DNA of 64,000 nt from contig NZ_CP020555.1 of the NCBI RefSeq assembly GCF_002080455.1, positions 1,612,001 through 1,676,000 on the forward strand. The letters run 5' to 3'. Below the pieces are notes generated by a model. The model did not search any database and was not told the origin of the DNA. It saw nothing but the letters and a program-made list of their open reading frames with translations. The DNA comes from Streptomyces sp. Sge12. GTDB lineage: Bacteria > Actinomycetota > Actinomycetes > Streptomycetales > Streptomycetaceae. A program made the translations under genes and the position numbers. Positions 47,601 through 55,345 of this stretch are shown in pieces (positions within the stretch are counted from its first letter, which is position 1; each line of letters starts with the position of its first letter).

Positions 47601-47901
47601 CCGCGGTCTGGCCCTGCGCAAGGGCAAGCCGGGCGTCAACGGCGGCGTCGACCTCACGTCCCTGGAGTCCAAGGCGAACTCCGAGGGCGCCGAGGACTAC
47701 ACCTACGCCACCAGCGGCTGGGGCAGGGCCGCCTACCCCAAGGTCCTCGGTACTCCCGATGCCAACGGTGACGGCATCCCCGACATCTGGGCCGTCGGGA
47801 ACAACGAGAACCAGTGGCTCTTCCAGGGCGGAACCAGCAGTCTCGGAGGCGCCGTCGGCCGGGACGAGGACGGCTGGAACACCTTCCTGACGATCGGCTA
47901 G
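44674..47901 (+). CDS. Large secreted DNRLRE/FG-GAP protein, likely partner of the RHS toxin
   Basis: A 1075-residue surface/secreted protein. A basic N terminus (RRWYRRRRT) and hydrophobic helix at about 28-55 form a signal or anchor. Residues about 60-330 are a beta-rich region with WAQPDGTFRKQIHSAAFRA. A DNRLRE-type domain follows (about 355-560; TNEARVGYESSSGGTSRSIF, WIAPDIKGLVSEAAN), then Ig/fibronectin-like modules to about 780. FG-GAP/VCBS repeats end it (GDVTGDGNPDLLAIDKDG at about 786, VDGDGLGDLFALD, ANGDGIPDIWAV), which usually bind calcium. GTG 44674 is chosen with GGGGGGAG 9 bases upstream; GTG 44623 is possible. It is divergent from the RHS gene, as commonly seen in Streptomyces, and a large hairpin ends it. 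Confidence 0.9.
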   Translation: MSVSDSAGESPPTGAGSTEGPAPARRWYRRRRTLGGLAVLLAAAVAVPAGVHVVGDGASHGRPGKDVPVDEPQARRLAEESGKEVEVTAARSANTTTWAQPDGTFRKQIHSAAFRANVNGNWKPIDTALERVEGGYAAKAVNGRVFFSGGSKEQADGGERASRGVTRVALRQDTPGEVWTELVRLNTGGHDMTVSWPGTLPAPVIDGPRALYENVRPGLDLVMTAQDGGYSHLLVVKDKQAAADPLLGQLKYRLASPDMTFHLDDESDALSARDAKGEEIAGSPTPMMWDSSGKVATTDNEPAWKPTDVAKQHPTLALSGLAGAEGARLKPVAAALADNALSLTPDNALLSAAETVYPVFIDPSFKGHKHAWTLLYKTAGNSSFYNGQNYNASGTNEARVGYESSSGGTSRSIFNFDFGSQLHGAGIISASVRALQTYSWSCDQKPTDIYSTPYITSSSTWNNTTGFWTKKVATERAGYGYNSSCPDNWIAPDIKGLVSEAANARWGALSLGFAAPNESDSYYWKKFIANGETAPYIEVVYNTPPDTPIAANMQTSPGGPCLTSWPGTGIGKTNITFQVKGTDRDDRPDQQNLDRVQIEVWNAAGGPPVYDQWFTANSDGVVSAEVPLTTFADGQTYFWLSRATDKDGAWSGSGPHESGSGAWCTFTVSHTVPPNPAVSSAAFPPQGDNFSDWSTEPASTPGQTFTIKGSGAKPEDIREYQWSLNRPSFDQKAVPAAGSDVATVPLQVDTSGPNVLYVRTVSKSGNVSNQSIYGFLVRPRPGQDKPGDVTGDGNPDLLAIDKDGNLRTYAGDKGGDTDAFIPGAVDNGQPVAPGYWKDPATGQSALIGHATDWYPGDGLTDLIARMPDGKLYIYPGTGTGQFDVGRRMQMQMPLSAPDPSVFRQLVVTEDVDGDGLGDLFALDADGFWVFSGYTGSSFASYKRMATGWAGRDIVGVRDVSGDKVPDLIFRDNTNANRGLALRKGKPGVNGGVDLTSLESKANSEGAEDYTYATSGWGRAAYPKVLGTPDANGDGIPDIWAVGNNENQWLFQGGTSSLGGAVGRDEDGWNTFLTIG

Positions 47902-47924
47902 TCGGGACGGGCAGCCTCAACCGC

Positions 47925-47962
47925 GAGCGCCCTGCCGGGAGATCACTCCTGGCAGGGCGCTC
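47925..47962 (+). terminator. Strong terminator after the DNRLRE/FG-GAP gene
   Basis: GAGCGCCCTGCC and GGCAGGGCGCTC pair perfectly, and GGGAG/CTCCT extends the stem to 17 bp with one G-U; loop ATCA. It starts 24 bases past the stop. Confidence 0.8.
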
Positions 47963-48070
47963 CGGCGTTTCCGCTGCCATGCGCGAACGCCAGGTCGGAT
48001 TCCTGCCAGCGGTGGTGATCCCGCGGGGATTTGATTGAAGCAGCAACCAATCCAATGCGGGAGGAACGAC

Positions 48071-48808
48071 ATGGACAGCAGCAGCACCGCGGCGCTGGTG
48101 ACCGGTGGGAGCAGGGGGATCGGGGCGGCCGTCGCGCTGCGGCTCGCCGAGGACGGGAGGGATGTCGCGATCACCTACGTCAGCGACGCGGAGGCGGCCG
48201 CCGAGGTCGTCGGGAAGGTCGAGGCGCTCGGACGGCGGGCCGTCGCGCTGCGGGCCGACGCGGGGGACGCCGCGCAGGTCGCGAACGCCGTCGGGGAGAC
48301 CGTACGGCGCTTCGGGCGGCTCGACGTGCTGGTCAACAACGCCGGCGTCGGGCTGCTCGGGCCGCTGGAGGAACTGGCTCCGGCCGACGTGGAGCGTGTG
48401 CTCGCGGTCAATGTGCGCGGGGTGTTCCACACCACCCAGGCGGCGGCCGCGCACCTGCGCTCCGGCGGGCGGATCATCACCATCGGCAGCTGCATCACCC
48501 AGCGGGTGCCGGGGCCAGGCGGGACGCTCTACGCCATGAGCAAGTCGGCGCTGATCGGGTTCAACAAGGCGCTGGCGCGGGAGTTGGGCGGGCGCGGGAT
48601 CACCGCCAACATCGTGCACCCGGGGCCCGTGGACACGGGCATGAACCCGGCGGACGGCCCCTACGCGGATTCGCAGGCGGAGATGACGGCGCTCGGGCGG
48701 TTCGGTGCGCCGCGGGAGGTGGCGGCCGTGGTGGCGTTCCTGGCGGGGCCGGAGGCCTCGTACGTGACGGGGGCGGAGTTCGCGGTGGACGGCGGGCACG
48801 CCGCGTAG
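48071..48808 (+). CDS. SDR-family oxidoreductase (FabG-like)
   Basis: A 245-residue short-chain dehydrogenase: cofactor motif TGGSRGIGAAVA, NNAGVG, catalytic Ser in IGSCITQR, Tyr-Lys in YAMSKSALIGF, and the C-terminal GAEFAVDGG. Family role: NAD(P)(H)-dependent reduction or oxidation of a carbonyl/alcohol; the substrate is unknown. ATG 48071 has GGGAGG upstream. It stands alone and is followed by a palindrome-rich, gene-free stretch with a dispersed repeat. Confidence 0.94.
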   Translation: MDSSSTAALVTGGSRGIGAAVALRLAEDGRDVAITYVSDAEAAAEVVGKVEALGRRAVALRADAGDAAQVANAVGETVRRFGRLDVLVNNAGVGLLGPLEELAPADVERVLAVNVRGVFHTTQAAAAHLRSGGRIITIGSCITQRVPGPGGTLYAMSKSALIGFNKALARELGGRGITANIVHPGPVDTGMNPADGPYADSQAEMTALGRFGAPREVAAVVAFLAGPEASYVTGAEFAVDGGHAA

Positions 48809-49150
48809 CCCTCCGGCCGGGCGTGCGGGCGGGATCGGGGGCGCGCCCCCGGCGGTCCGGTGCGGGCCGCCTGCACGGGGCTCCGCCCCGGACCCCGCGC
48901 CTCAAACGCCGGCGAGGCTGACCTGCGCCGGCCGAGCCGACCGACGCGCGGGCTCCGGACCGCTGACCGTCGGAGCTCGGCCCTCCCGGTGCCCGCCGCC
49001 CACGGTCGGGGGCGCCGATCGGGCAGGCCGCCCGGGCCCGGAGCGTCCGGTGCTCGGAAATGGAAGGGACGGCCCGGGCGGGGGTGCATATGCTCGCCCG
49101 GCGCGGCCGTTGACTCGCAGCGGAGCGGCATCGACGACGAGGGGAACACC
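48809..49150. other. 342-bp gene-free stretch with palindrome and dispersed repeat
   Basis: No gene seen. GGGGGCGCGCCCCC at 48837-48850 is a perfect palindrome that could end the SDR transcript. A dispersed Streptomyces repeat (48876-48922) follows. The last 60 bases lead into the GNAT gene. Confidence 0.5.
48876..48922. repeat. Dispersed Streptomyces GC-rich repeat element
   Basis: It contains the palindrome GGGGCTCCGCCCC, then GGACCCCGCGCCTC, then AAACGCCGGCGAGGCTGA. This combination is the short intergenic element that I recall as recurring in Streptomyces genomes, usually downstream of genes. Only one copy is visible in this window. Confidence 0.55.
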
Positions 49151-49633
49151 GTGGACGACGTCACCGACCGGCCGGAGCAGTGCGTGGTGCTCGAGGAGAT
49201 CACGGACGAGAACTGGCGGGCCGTCGCGGACGTCGCGCCGTCGGACGGCCAGCGCCGGTTCGTCGCCGCCCTCGGTGCCCGGTACTTGCTGCTCTCCCTG
49301 CGGGGCGGGCTGTGGAATTCGCTCGCGATCCGCGCCGGTGACGTGGTCGTCGGCCACGTGATGTGGGCGTACGACGAGGAAGGCGGCGCCCACTGGATCG
49401 GTGGAATGATCGTCGACGCGGCCGAGCAGCGCAGGGGCGTCGGCCGTGCCGCGATGCGGGCGCTGATCCTGCGTCTGGCCGCCCTCGCGTCCTGCCGGGA
49501 GATCCGGCTCTCGTACCACCCGGAGAACACGCCCGCCGCGCGGCTGTACGCCGAGCTCGGTTTCGTCCCCACCGGTGAATTCGAGGACGAGGAGGCCGTC
49601 GCTGCCCTCGCCGTCTCCCCCGCCGTCGCCTGA
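49151..49633 (+). CDS. GNAT-family N-acetyltransferase
   Basis: A 160-residue GNAT protein. The acetyl-CoA loop is visible in AEQRRGVGRAAM (Q/RxxGxG/A), preceded by IGGMIVD (beta-4) and followed by EIRLSYHPENTPAARLYAELGF (landmark), the usual C-terminal part. Substrate could be an amino acid, polyamine or protein N terminus; not decidable. GTG 49151 is chosen with GAGGGG upstream. It is convergent with allantoicase and ends at a perfect palindromic terminator. Confidence 0.9.
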   Translation: MDDVTDRPEQCVVLEEITDENWRAVADVAPSDGQRRFVAALGARYLLLSLRGGLWNSLAIRAGDVVVGHVMWAYDEEGGAHWIGGMIVDAAEQRRGVGRAAMRALILRLAALASCREIRLSYHPENTPAARLYAELGFVPTGEFEDEEAVAALAVSPAVA

Positions 49634-49664
49634 GCCGGACTCCCCCTGGCCCGTACCGGAACCA

Positions 49665-49698
49665 CCGCGGGGCGCACCGGTACCGGTGCGCCCCGCGG
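49665..49698. terminator. Bidirectional 34-bp perfect palindrome between GNAT and alc
   Basis: CCGCGGGGCGCACCGGT is followed directly by its exact reverse complement. In RNA this gives a stem of about 15 bp with a GUAC loop, between the two convergent stops. Confidence 0.8.
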
Positions 49699-49741
49699 GG
49701 TTGTGCCGCTTCGGGAGTGTCGGCTCCCGGGGCGGTATGGC

Positions 49742-50860
49742 CTAGCCGCCCAGTTCCTGGTGGCGGGCCGTCAGTGCCGCCGTGCCGGACTCCGTCAGGG
49801 AGCCGTACAGGCGCAGGCGGGAGAAGCCGCCGTCCGGGAAGATGTCGATGCGGACGTGCGTGCCGACCGCCGGGGCGTCCAGCACGAAGCGGTGGTTGGT
49901 GTCGGGCTGCAGGCGGGTGCGCGGCAGAAACTCCGTCCACTCGCCGTCCTCGCCCGTCTTGACCGACAGCGAGGCCCAGCCGGCCGAGTTGCCCTTGAGG
50001 TACGCGGTGTCGATCTCGACGGCGCGGATCTCGGACTCGGCGACGAGCTGGTAGCGGATCCAGTCGTTGCCGTTGTCGCGGCGGCGCGCGGTCTCCCAGC
50101 CGTCGTCCATCTTGCGGGAGCGGCCCGGGTTGATGGTGTTGGTCGGCGGGGAGTAGAAGCGGTTGGAGGCGTCCTGGACGGATCCGCCGTTCTCCAGTGC
50201 CGCCACGTCGAAGGAGCCGAGCGCGTCGAGCCACTTCGGGTCGGGCAGGACCTCGCCGTAGACGCGCAGGCGGGCGATGCCGCCGTCCGGGTGCTGGTTG
50301 ACGCGCAGGTGCGTGAAGCGCTGCTCGGCGTCGACCTCGAAGCCGTTGGCCGCGTGGCCGCCGACCGGGGTGCGGGCGACGATGGTCGTCCACTTCACGT
50401 CGTCGCCCTGGAGCTCCTCCGGGGTCGGCGCGAGGGCGCCCGCCCAGTTGGTGGCCTCGATGGAGACGGCCTGCGGCATGTTGCCGCGGAAGTGGGCGGT
50501 GTCGACGACGATGCCGCGGATGACGCCGGGGGCGCCCAGGCGTACGAGGGCCCAGTCGTGGTCCTCGGCGGTCGGCCAGGGCTGGGTGGCGGAGATGCCG
50601 CGGCGGCGGCGGGTCTCCCAGCCGTCCATGACCTTGCCCTTGTGGCCGAAGTCCTCGGGGTCGAAGTGCGCGGCCTCGGAGATCAGCAGGTTCTCGCGCT
50701 GGGCGAAGAACTCGTCGTTGGCGGCGATGACACCGGCGCCCAGCTCCCGGGCGGCGAGGTTCGCGTACTGGGTGAACGGGAAGTCCGCGGTGCGGTAGTC
50801 CGCGTACGGGTCGCCGCCTCCGTACGGGTTCGCGTTGCCGGTGAAGGATTCAATCGCCAC
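49742..50860 (-). CDS. alc: Allantoicase
   Basis: A 372-residue enzyme made of two jelly-roll allantoicase repeats. Paired motifs in each half (DGWETRRRR around 80 and DGWETARRRDNGNDW around 255) and matching strands reveal the duplication. It splits allantoate to ureidoglycolate and urea, feeding glyoxylate production. Start GTG 50860 lies 3 bp after the allantoinase stop, so both are translated from one operon. It is downstream of allB; the operon is likely controlled by the AllR sites near 52226-52256. Confidence 0.95.
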   Translation of the reverse strand: MAIESFTGNANPYGGGDPYADYRTADFPFTQYANLAARELGAGVIAANDEFFAQRENLLISEAAHFDPEDFGHKGKVMDGWETRRRRGISATQPWPTAEDHDWALVRLGAPGVIRGIVVDTAHFRGNMPQAVSIEATNWAGALAPTPEELQGDDVKWTTIVARTPVGGHAANGFEVDAEQRFTHLRVNQHPDGGIARLRVYGEVLPDPKWLDALGSFDVAALENGGSVQDASNRFYSPPTNTINPGRSRKMDDGWETARRRDNGNDWIRYQLVAESEIRAVEIDTAYLKGNSAGWASLSVKTGEDGEWTEFLPRTRLQPDTNHRFVLDAPAVGTHVRIDIFPDGGFSRLRLYGSLTESGTAALTARHQELGG

Positions 50861-50863
50861 TGG

Positions 50864-52207
50864 TCAGTTCTGCCTTTCGAGGAGGAGGCCCGTGGGCTCG
50901 GTCGGGGTGCCGTGGTCGGCGATCTGCGTACCGCGCAGCCAGGTGGACTTCACGACGCCGTGCAAGGTCTTGCCCGCGTACGCCGTGACCCGGTTGCGGT
51001 GGTGGAGTTCGGCCGGATCCACAGTGAACGTTTCTTCAGGCGCGAGCACGGCGAAGTCGGCGTCGCGGCCGGCCTCGATCGCGCCCTTCTGCGCCAGGCC
51101 CGCGAGGGCGGCCGGCGCGGCGGACATCCAGCGGACCACGTCCTCCAGGGTCCGGCCGCGGCGGCGCGCCTCGGTCCAGATGGCCGGCAGGCCCAGCTGG
51201 AGGGAGGAGATGCCGCCCCACGCGGTGGAGAAGTCGCTGGTCTTCAGGTCCGCGGTGGAGGGCGAGTGGTCGGAGACGATGCAGTCGATGGTGCCGTCGG
51301 CGAGCGCGTCCCACAGGAGGTCCTGGTTGGCGGCCTCGCGGATGGGCGGGCAGCACTTGAACTCGCTGGCGCCGTCCGGTACTTCCTCGGCCGTGAGGGT
51401 GAGGTAGTGCGGGCAGGATTCGACGGTGATCTGCACGCCCTCGGCCTTGGCGGCGGCGATCAGCGGCAGCGCGTCGGAGGAGGACAGGTGCAGTACGTGG
51501 ACCCGCGCGTTCAGCCGCTTCGCCTGGGCGATCAGGTTGCCGATCGCGGTGTTCTCGGCGTCGCGCGGCCGGGAGGCGAGGAAGTCGGCGTACTTGGGGC
51601 CCGGGACGACGGGAGCGGCGTCCAGGTGGTGCGGGTCCTCGGCGTGCACGATCAGCAGGCCGCCGAAGCCGGTGATCTCGGCGAGGGAGGTGGCCAGCTG
51701 CTCCTGGTCGAGCTCGGGGAACTCGTCCACGCCCGAGGGCGACAGGAAGCACTTGAAGCCGTAGACGCCGGCGTCGTGCAGCGGGCGCAGATCCTTGACG
51801 TTGTCCGGCAGGGCGCCGCCCCAGAAGCCGACGTCCACGTGCGCCTTGGCGCGGGCGACCTCCTGCTTGACGCGCAGGTTGCCGGTCGTGGTGGTCGGCG
51901 GCAGGGAGTTGAGCGGCATGTCGAGGATCGTGGTGATGCCGCCGGCCGCCGCGGCGCGGGTGGCCGTCCAGAAGCCCTCCCACTCGGTGCGGCCCGGGTC
52001 GTTCACGTGGACGTGGGTGTCGACCAGGCCGGGGAGCAGGACGTCGTCGCCGAAGTCCTCCAGCCGGGCTCCGGCCGGTACCTCGGCGTCGTGTGCCAGC
52101 ACCGCCGTGATCTTCCCGCCGGCGACGGCCACCGATGCGGCGCGCGTCCCCTCGGGGGTGATGACGCGCGTCGAGCGCAGTACCAGTTCCACAGCCACGT
52201 CGGCCAC
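50864..52207 (-). CDS. allB: Allantoinase
   Basis: A 447-residue cyclic amidohydrolase. Metal ligands are visible in [11 protein letters not shown], the carboxylated Lys in [11 protein letters not shown], His in [14 protein letters not shown] and the Asp in IVSDHSP. It opens allantoin to allantoate, the first ring-cleavage step after urate oxidation. GTG 52207 is chosen because GGGGAGG is 6 bases upstream; the longer in-frame extension covers the operator region. The first gene of the alc operon, divergent from the regulator AllR. Distinct from the dihydropyrimidinase at 5114-6514. Confidence 0.95.
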   Translation of the reverse strand: MADVAVELVLRSTRVITPEGTRAASVAVAGGKITAVLAHDAEVPAGARLEDFGDDVLLPGLVDTHVHVNDPGRTEWEGFWTATRAAAAGGITTILDMPLNSLPPTTTTGNLRVKQEVARAKAHVDVGFWGGALPDNVKDLRPLHDAGVYGFKCFLSPSGVDEFPELDQEQLATSLAEITGFGGLLIVHAEDPHHLDAAPVVPGPKYADFLASRPRDAENTAIGNLIAQAKRLNARVHVLHLSSSDALPLIAAAKAEGVQITVESCPHYLTLTAEEVPDGASEFKCCPPIREAANQDLLWDALADGTIDCIVSDHSPSTADLKTSDFSTAWGGISSLQLGLPAIWTEARRRGRTLEDVVRWMSAAPAALAGLAQKGAIEAGRDADFAVLAPEETFTVDPAELHHRNRVTAYAGKTLHGVVKSTWLRGTQIADHGTPTEPTGLLLERQN

Positions 52208-52225
52208 CGGAACCTCCCCATCTAC

Positions 52226-52256
52226 TTCCACAGAGCGAAATTCAACGTTCTGTTGA
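52226..52256 (-). promoter_or_regulatory. Composite AllR-type operator of the allB-alc operon
   Basis: Read on the allB strand, TCAAC-AGAAC-GTTGA is followed one base later by TTTCGCTCTGTGGAA. The same pair in the same order occurs before aceB (59653-59684). It sits about 20-50 bases upstream of the allB start. Confidence 0.6.
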
Positions 52257-52334
52257 CGGAGTCTTCCCGGCGATCCGTACCCCGTCAAGAGCGACCGGAC
52301 GGACCACTGACACACCGGGACCGCAATTGGAGGT

Positions 52335-52349
52335 TTCCACAGGATGGAA
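52335..52349. promoter_or_regulatory. AllR-type operator near allR
   Basis: TTCCA-CAGGA-TGGAA is a perfect 15-bp palindrome followed by TTAAG. It resembles IclR/AllR-family sites, which centre on TGGAA/TTCCA arms. Confidence 0.6.
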
Positions 52350-52534
52350 TTAAGATTTCGCTATACAGAATGTAGCTACCACCACCGGGATGTGGGCGGA
52401 TAACTTCCGGAGGACGTCCGCCACCAGGACAAACCCTCTCTGACCGGCGACGACGACCCCGACCCAGCACTGGGGCCGACGCCGACCGCCGGGTAGGCTG
52501 CTCCCTTGCCTGCCAGCACCGAAAGGACCGCGCC

Positions 52535-53338
52535 GTGCCGACGTCCAGCGCCAGCACCACCGACGCTTCCTCAAAGACCCCCGCCGCCAGCGGTGGCGTC
52601 CAGTCCCTTGAGCGCGCCTTCGACCTGCTCGAACGCATGGCCGACGCCGGGGGCGAGGTCGGCCTCAGCGAGCTCTCCGCCGCCAGCGGTCTGCCTCTGC
52701 CCACGATCCACCGCCTGATGCGCACGCTGGTGGCGTGCGGGTACGTACGCCAGCAGCCCAACCGACGGTACTCCCTCGGCCCCCGCCTGATCCGCCTCGG
52801 CGAGTCCGCGTCGCGCCTGCTGGGTACCTGGGCCCGCCCCTACCTCGCCCGCCTGGTCGAGGAGACCGGGGAGACGGCGAACATGGCCCTCCTCGACGGG
52901 GACGAGATCGTCTACGTCGCCCAGGTGCCGTCCAAGCACTCCATGCGCATGTTCACCGAGGTCGGCCGCCGGGTGCTGCCGCACTCCACCGGTGTGGGCA
53001 AGGCGCTGCTCGCCCACACCCCGGCCGACGAGGTACGGGCCCTGCTGGCCCGCACCGGGATGCCGGCGGCGACCGAGAAGACCATCACCACGCCCGAGGG
53101 CTTCCTGGAGGCGCTGGAGCAGGTCCGCAGGGCCGGCTACGCGGTCGACGACAACGAGCAGGAAATAGGAGTCCGCTGCCTCGCGGTGTCGGTGCCGAAC
53201 TCGCCGACCGCGGCCGCGATCTCCATCTCGGGTCCGGCGGGCCGGGTGACCGAGGCCGTGGCCGAGTCCTTCGTGCCGATCCTGCAAGGCGTGGCCGCCG
53301 AACTGTCGGTGGCCCTGGCCAACCAGAGCCCCGCCTAG
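52535..53338 (+). CDS. allR: IclR-family regulator of allantoin catabolism (AllR)
   Basis: A 267-residue IclR-type regulator. Winged HTH at residues about 22-85 (SLERAFDLLERMADAG, PLPTIHRLMRTL), then the IclR effector domain with HSMRMFTEVGRR, PHSTGVGKALLA and the conserved GVRCLAVSVPN. The start codon GTG has GAAAGGAC upstream. It is divergent from allB-alc and flanked by sites of TTCC-N7-GGAA type. In Streptomyces the homologous AllR represses allantoin genes and malate synthase; glyoxylate or ureidoglycolate-type metabolites are the expected effectors. Assignment by neighbourhood and family. Confidence 0.92.
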   Translation: MPTSSASTTDASSKTPAASGGVQSLERAFDLLERMADAGGEVGLSELSAASGLPLPTIHRLMRTLVACGYVRQQPNRRYSLGPRLIRLGESASRLLGTWARPYLARLVEETGETANMALLDGDEIVYVAQVPSKHSMRMFTEVGRRVLPHSTGVGKALLAHTPADEVRALLARTGMPAATEKTITTPEGFLEALEQVRRAGYAVDDNEQEIGVRCLAVSVPNSPTAAAISISGPAGRVTEAVAESFVPILQGVAAELSVALANQSPA

Positions 53339-53370
53339 CCCGTACGAAGCCAAGCGCACACGACGCCGTA

Positions 53371-53417
53371 CGAAGGCCCCGGTGGTCCCTCGCTCCGAGG
53401 GGCCACCGGGGCCTTCG
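53371..53417. terminator. Bidirectional terminator between allR and the ABC exporter
   Basis: A 22-position stem (53371-53392 with 53396-53417) with one G-U pair around the loop CTC. It lies between convergent genes. Confidence 0.85.
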
Positions 53418-53430
53418 CGTACCCGCCCGC

Positions 53431-54129
53431 TCAGGCCGTCGGGGCCGGCTCCGGGGTGACGGGGAGGGTGAGCCTGCCGTCCGCCATCGTCGCCGTACGG
53501 TCCATCCGATCCAGGTGGGCGTGGTCGTGCGTGACCACCACCGTGGCGGTGCCGCGCTCCCGGGTCAGGGTGACCAGCAGGTCGAGGACGGCCGCGCCGC
53601 GCTCGTGGTCCAGGGCGCTGGTCGGCTCGTCGACCAGCAGGACGGCGGGCTCGTTCATCAGGGCGCGGGCGATGTTGATCCGCTGCCGCTGACCGCCGGA
53701 GAGCTGGTGGGGCCGCTTGTCGGCCTTGTCGGCCAGGCCCACCGCCGCCAGCAGCTCCAGCGCGCGGCGGCGCACGGTACGCGCCGGGCGGCCGGAGAGG
53801 TGCGCCATGACCTGGAGCTGTTCGGCGGCGGTCAGCGAGGCCAGCAGGTTCGGCTGCTGGAAGACGATGCCGATCTTCTCCCGGCGCAGGGCCGACTTCT
53901 CGGCGGGGCCGAGCCCCGTGGTGTCCTGGCCGGCGACGACGACCCGGCCGCGGTCCGGGGTGACGAGGGTGGCGGCGACCGCCAGCAGGCTGGACTTGCC
54001 GGAGCCGGAGGGGCCTATGACCGCGGTCAGCGTGCCGGCGGGCACGTCCAGGCCGACCGCGTTCAGGGCGGTGAGCCGGCTCTCGCCGTCGGGGTAGGTC
54101 AGCGTGACGTCGTGGACGAGGAGGGTCAT
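53431..54129 (-). CDS. ABC exporter ATP-binding protein (LolD/MacB type)
   Basis: A 232-residue ATPase: Walker A IGPSGSGKSS, Q-loop FQQPNLL, signature LSGGQRQR, Walker B LLVDEPTSALD and switch His in VVTHDHAHLD. Its size and features place it in the MacB/LolD group that works with FtsX-fold permeases. Its ATG overlaps the permease stop (ATGA 54126-54129). Probably moves a peptide or lipoprotein-like molecule out of the membrane, or drives antibiotic resistance under the divergent two-component system. Confidence 0.93.
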   Translation of the reverse strand: MTLLVHDVTLTYPDGESRLTALNAVGLDVPAGTLTAVIGPSGSGKSSLLAVAATLVTPDRGRVVVAGQDTTGLGPAEKSALRREKIGIVFQQPNLLASLTAAEQLQVMAHLSGRPARTVRRRALELLAAVGLADKADKRPHQLSGGQRQRINIARALMNEPAVLLVDEPTSALDHERGAAVLDLLVTLTRERGTATVVVTHDHAHLDRMDRTATMADGRLTLPVTPEPAPTA

Positions 54130-55211
54130 CGGGCGCTCCCGAGGGCGATCAGCGGGTCGACGGCGGTGATCCGACGGATGGACAGGGCAGCGCCCAGCGC
54201 GCCGAGCAGGATCATGATCGCGGCGGGGACGAGCACCGTGGCGGCGTCGAGCACGAAGGGCACGGGGCCGCCGCTGATCAGTGCGCCGAAGCCGACCGCG
54301 AGCGCGGTGCCCAGCCCGGTACCGATGGCGAGCATCACGACGGCCTGGCCGAGGGCGTCCCTCAGGAGGTACGGGGTGGAGGCGCCCAGTGCCTTCAGGA
54401 CGGCGATGTCCGCGCTTCGCTGGATCGTCCACACCGTGAAGAAGGCCCCTATGACCAGGGCCGAGATGGCGAAGAGGAAGCCGCGCATCAGCTGGAGCGA
54501 GCCGTTCTCCGCCTGGTACGAGCCTATGGCGCCGAGGGCCTCGTCGACGGTTCGGGCCTTGGTGCCGGCGGCCCGGTCCGCCGCGGCGAGGTCCACGCCG
54601 CTGCCGGAGACGGCGACGACGGTCGCGAGGGTGTCGATGGAGGTGCCGGGGTTGCCGACGCGCTGCCAGTCGCCCAGGTCCATCCAGACGACGGGGGTGT
54701 GGCTGTAGGCGGCGGTCCCGGACACGGCGGCCACGGCCAGTTCGAGCGGGCCGATCTTGAGCTTGGCTCCGGCGGTCAGGCCGCCCAGCTCCTTCGCGGC
54801 CTTCTCGGTGAGGACCACCTGCCCCTGGGTGAGCCCGGCGCCGCGCGGTGCCAGCCCGCCCGCGGAGTCCACGCCGAAGACCGAGACCGCGGCGGTGCGC
54901 TCACCCGAGACGGCGTTGGTGGTGCGGATCCCGAGCGGCTCCGCCGACTTCACCCCGGGCTGCTGCCGCCAGGCCAGCCAGCCGGGCTCGGCCACCTGCG
55001 AGTTGGTGAAGGACACCTTCTGGTCCCCGGCGGGCGCGGCGAAGGCCAGGTGCGTGGCGGGCAGCCCGGTGATGGCCGAGATGTTCTCCCGGGCCAGGCC
55101 GGAGGTGAGCCCGGACAGCAGGCCGACCAGCAGCGTGATCAGCAGCACGACCGAACCCATGAGGGCGAAGCGGCCCTTGGCGAACCGTAGATCTCTCCAT
55201 GCGACGAACAT
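54126..55211 (-). CDS. FtsX-like ABC permease
   Basis: A 361-residue permease with TM1 at about 17-37, a large extracytoplasmic MacB-type periplasmic domain (about 38-240), and three C-terminal helices (about 255-355), the normal FtsX layout. WTIQRSADIAVLKALGAS is the coupling-helix region characteristic of the family. ATG 55211 is chosen because GGTGGGGGAC precedes it. It is coupled to the ATPase and divergent from a NarL-type kinase/regulator pair, an arrangement seen in envelope-stress and antimicrobial-peptide resistance modules. Confidence 0.92.
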   Translation of the reverse strand: MFVAWRDLRFAKGRFALMGSVVLLITLLVGLLSGLTSGLARENISAITGLPATHLAFAAPAGDQKVSFTNSQVAEPGWLAWRQQPGVKSAEPLGIRTTNAVSGERTAAVSVFGVDSAGGLAPRGAGLTQGQVVLTEKAAKELGGLTAGAKLKIGPLELAVAAVSGTAAYSHTPVVWMDLGDWQRVGNPGTSIDTLATVVAVSGSGVDLAAADRAAGTKARTVDEALGAIGSYQAENGSLQLMRGFLFAISALVIGAFFTVWTIQRSADIAVLKALGASTPYLLRDALGQAVVMLAIGTGLGTALAVGFGALISGGPVPFVLDAATVLVPAAIMILLGALGAALSIRRITAVDPLIALGSAR

Positions 55212-55345
55212 GTCCCCCACCTTGGTCTTCCGCGTGGACACAAGGCATCGCGCCACAGTAGTGATCCTCGTATCGAAGGGTGCGGCCGGACATCAAACTT
55301 TCGGTTGACCGGGGCCGGTCCGCCCCCGCTTACGCTGGTCCGGCC

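Larger units (their letters stand above)
52208..52534. promoter_or_regulatory. allB-allR divergent control region
   Basis: This 327-bp gap contains a TTCC-N7-GAAA site (52226-52240), the adjacent TCAAC-N5-GTTGA site (52242-52256), and a perfect TTCCA-N5-TGGAA palindrome at 52335-52349. AT-rich sequence at 52345-52375 is likely the regulator's promoter. No gene is seen. Confidence 0.55.
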
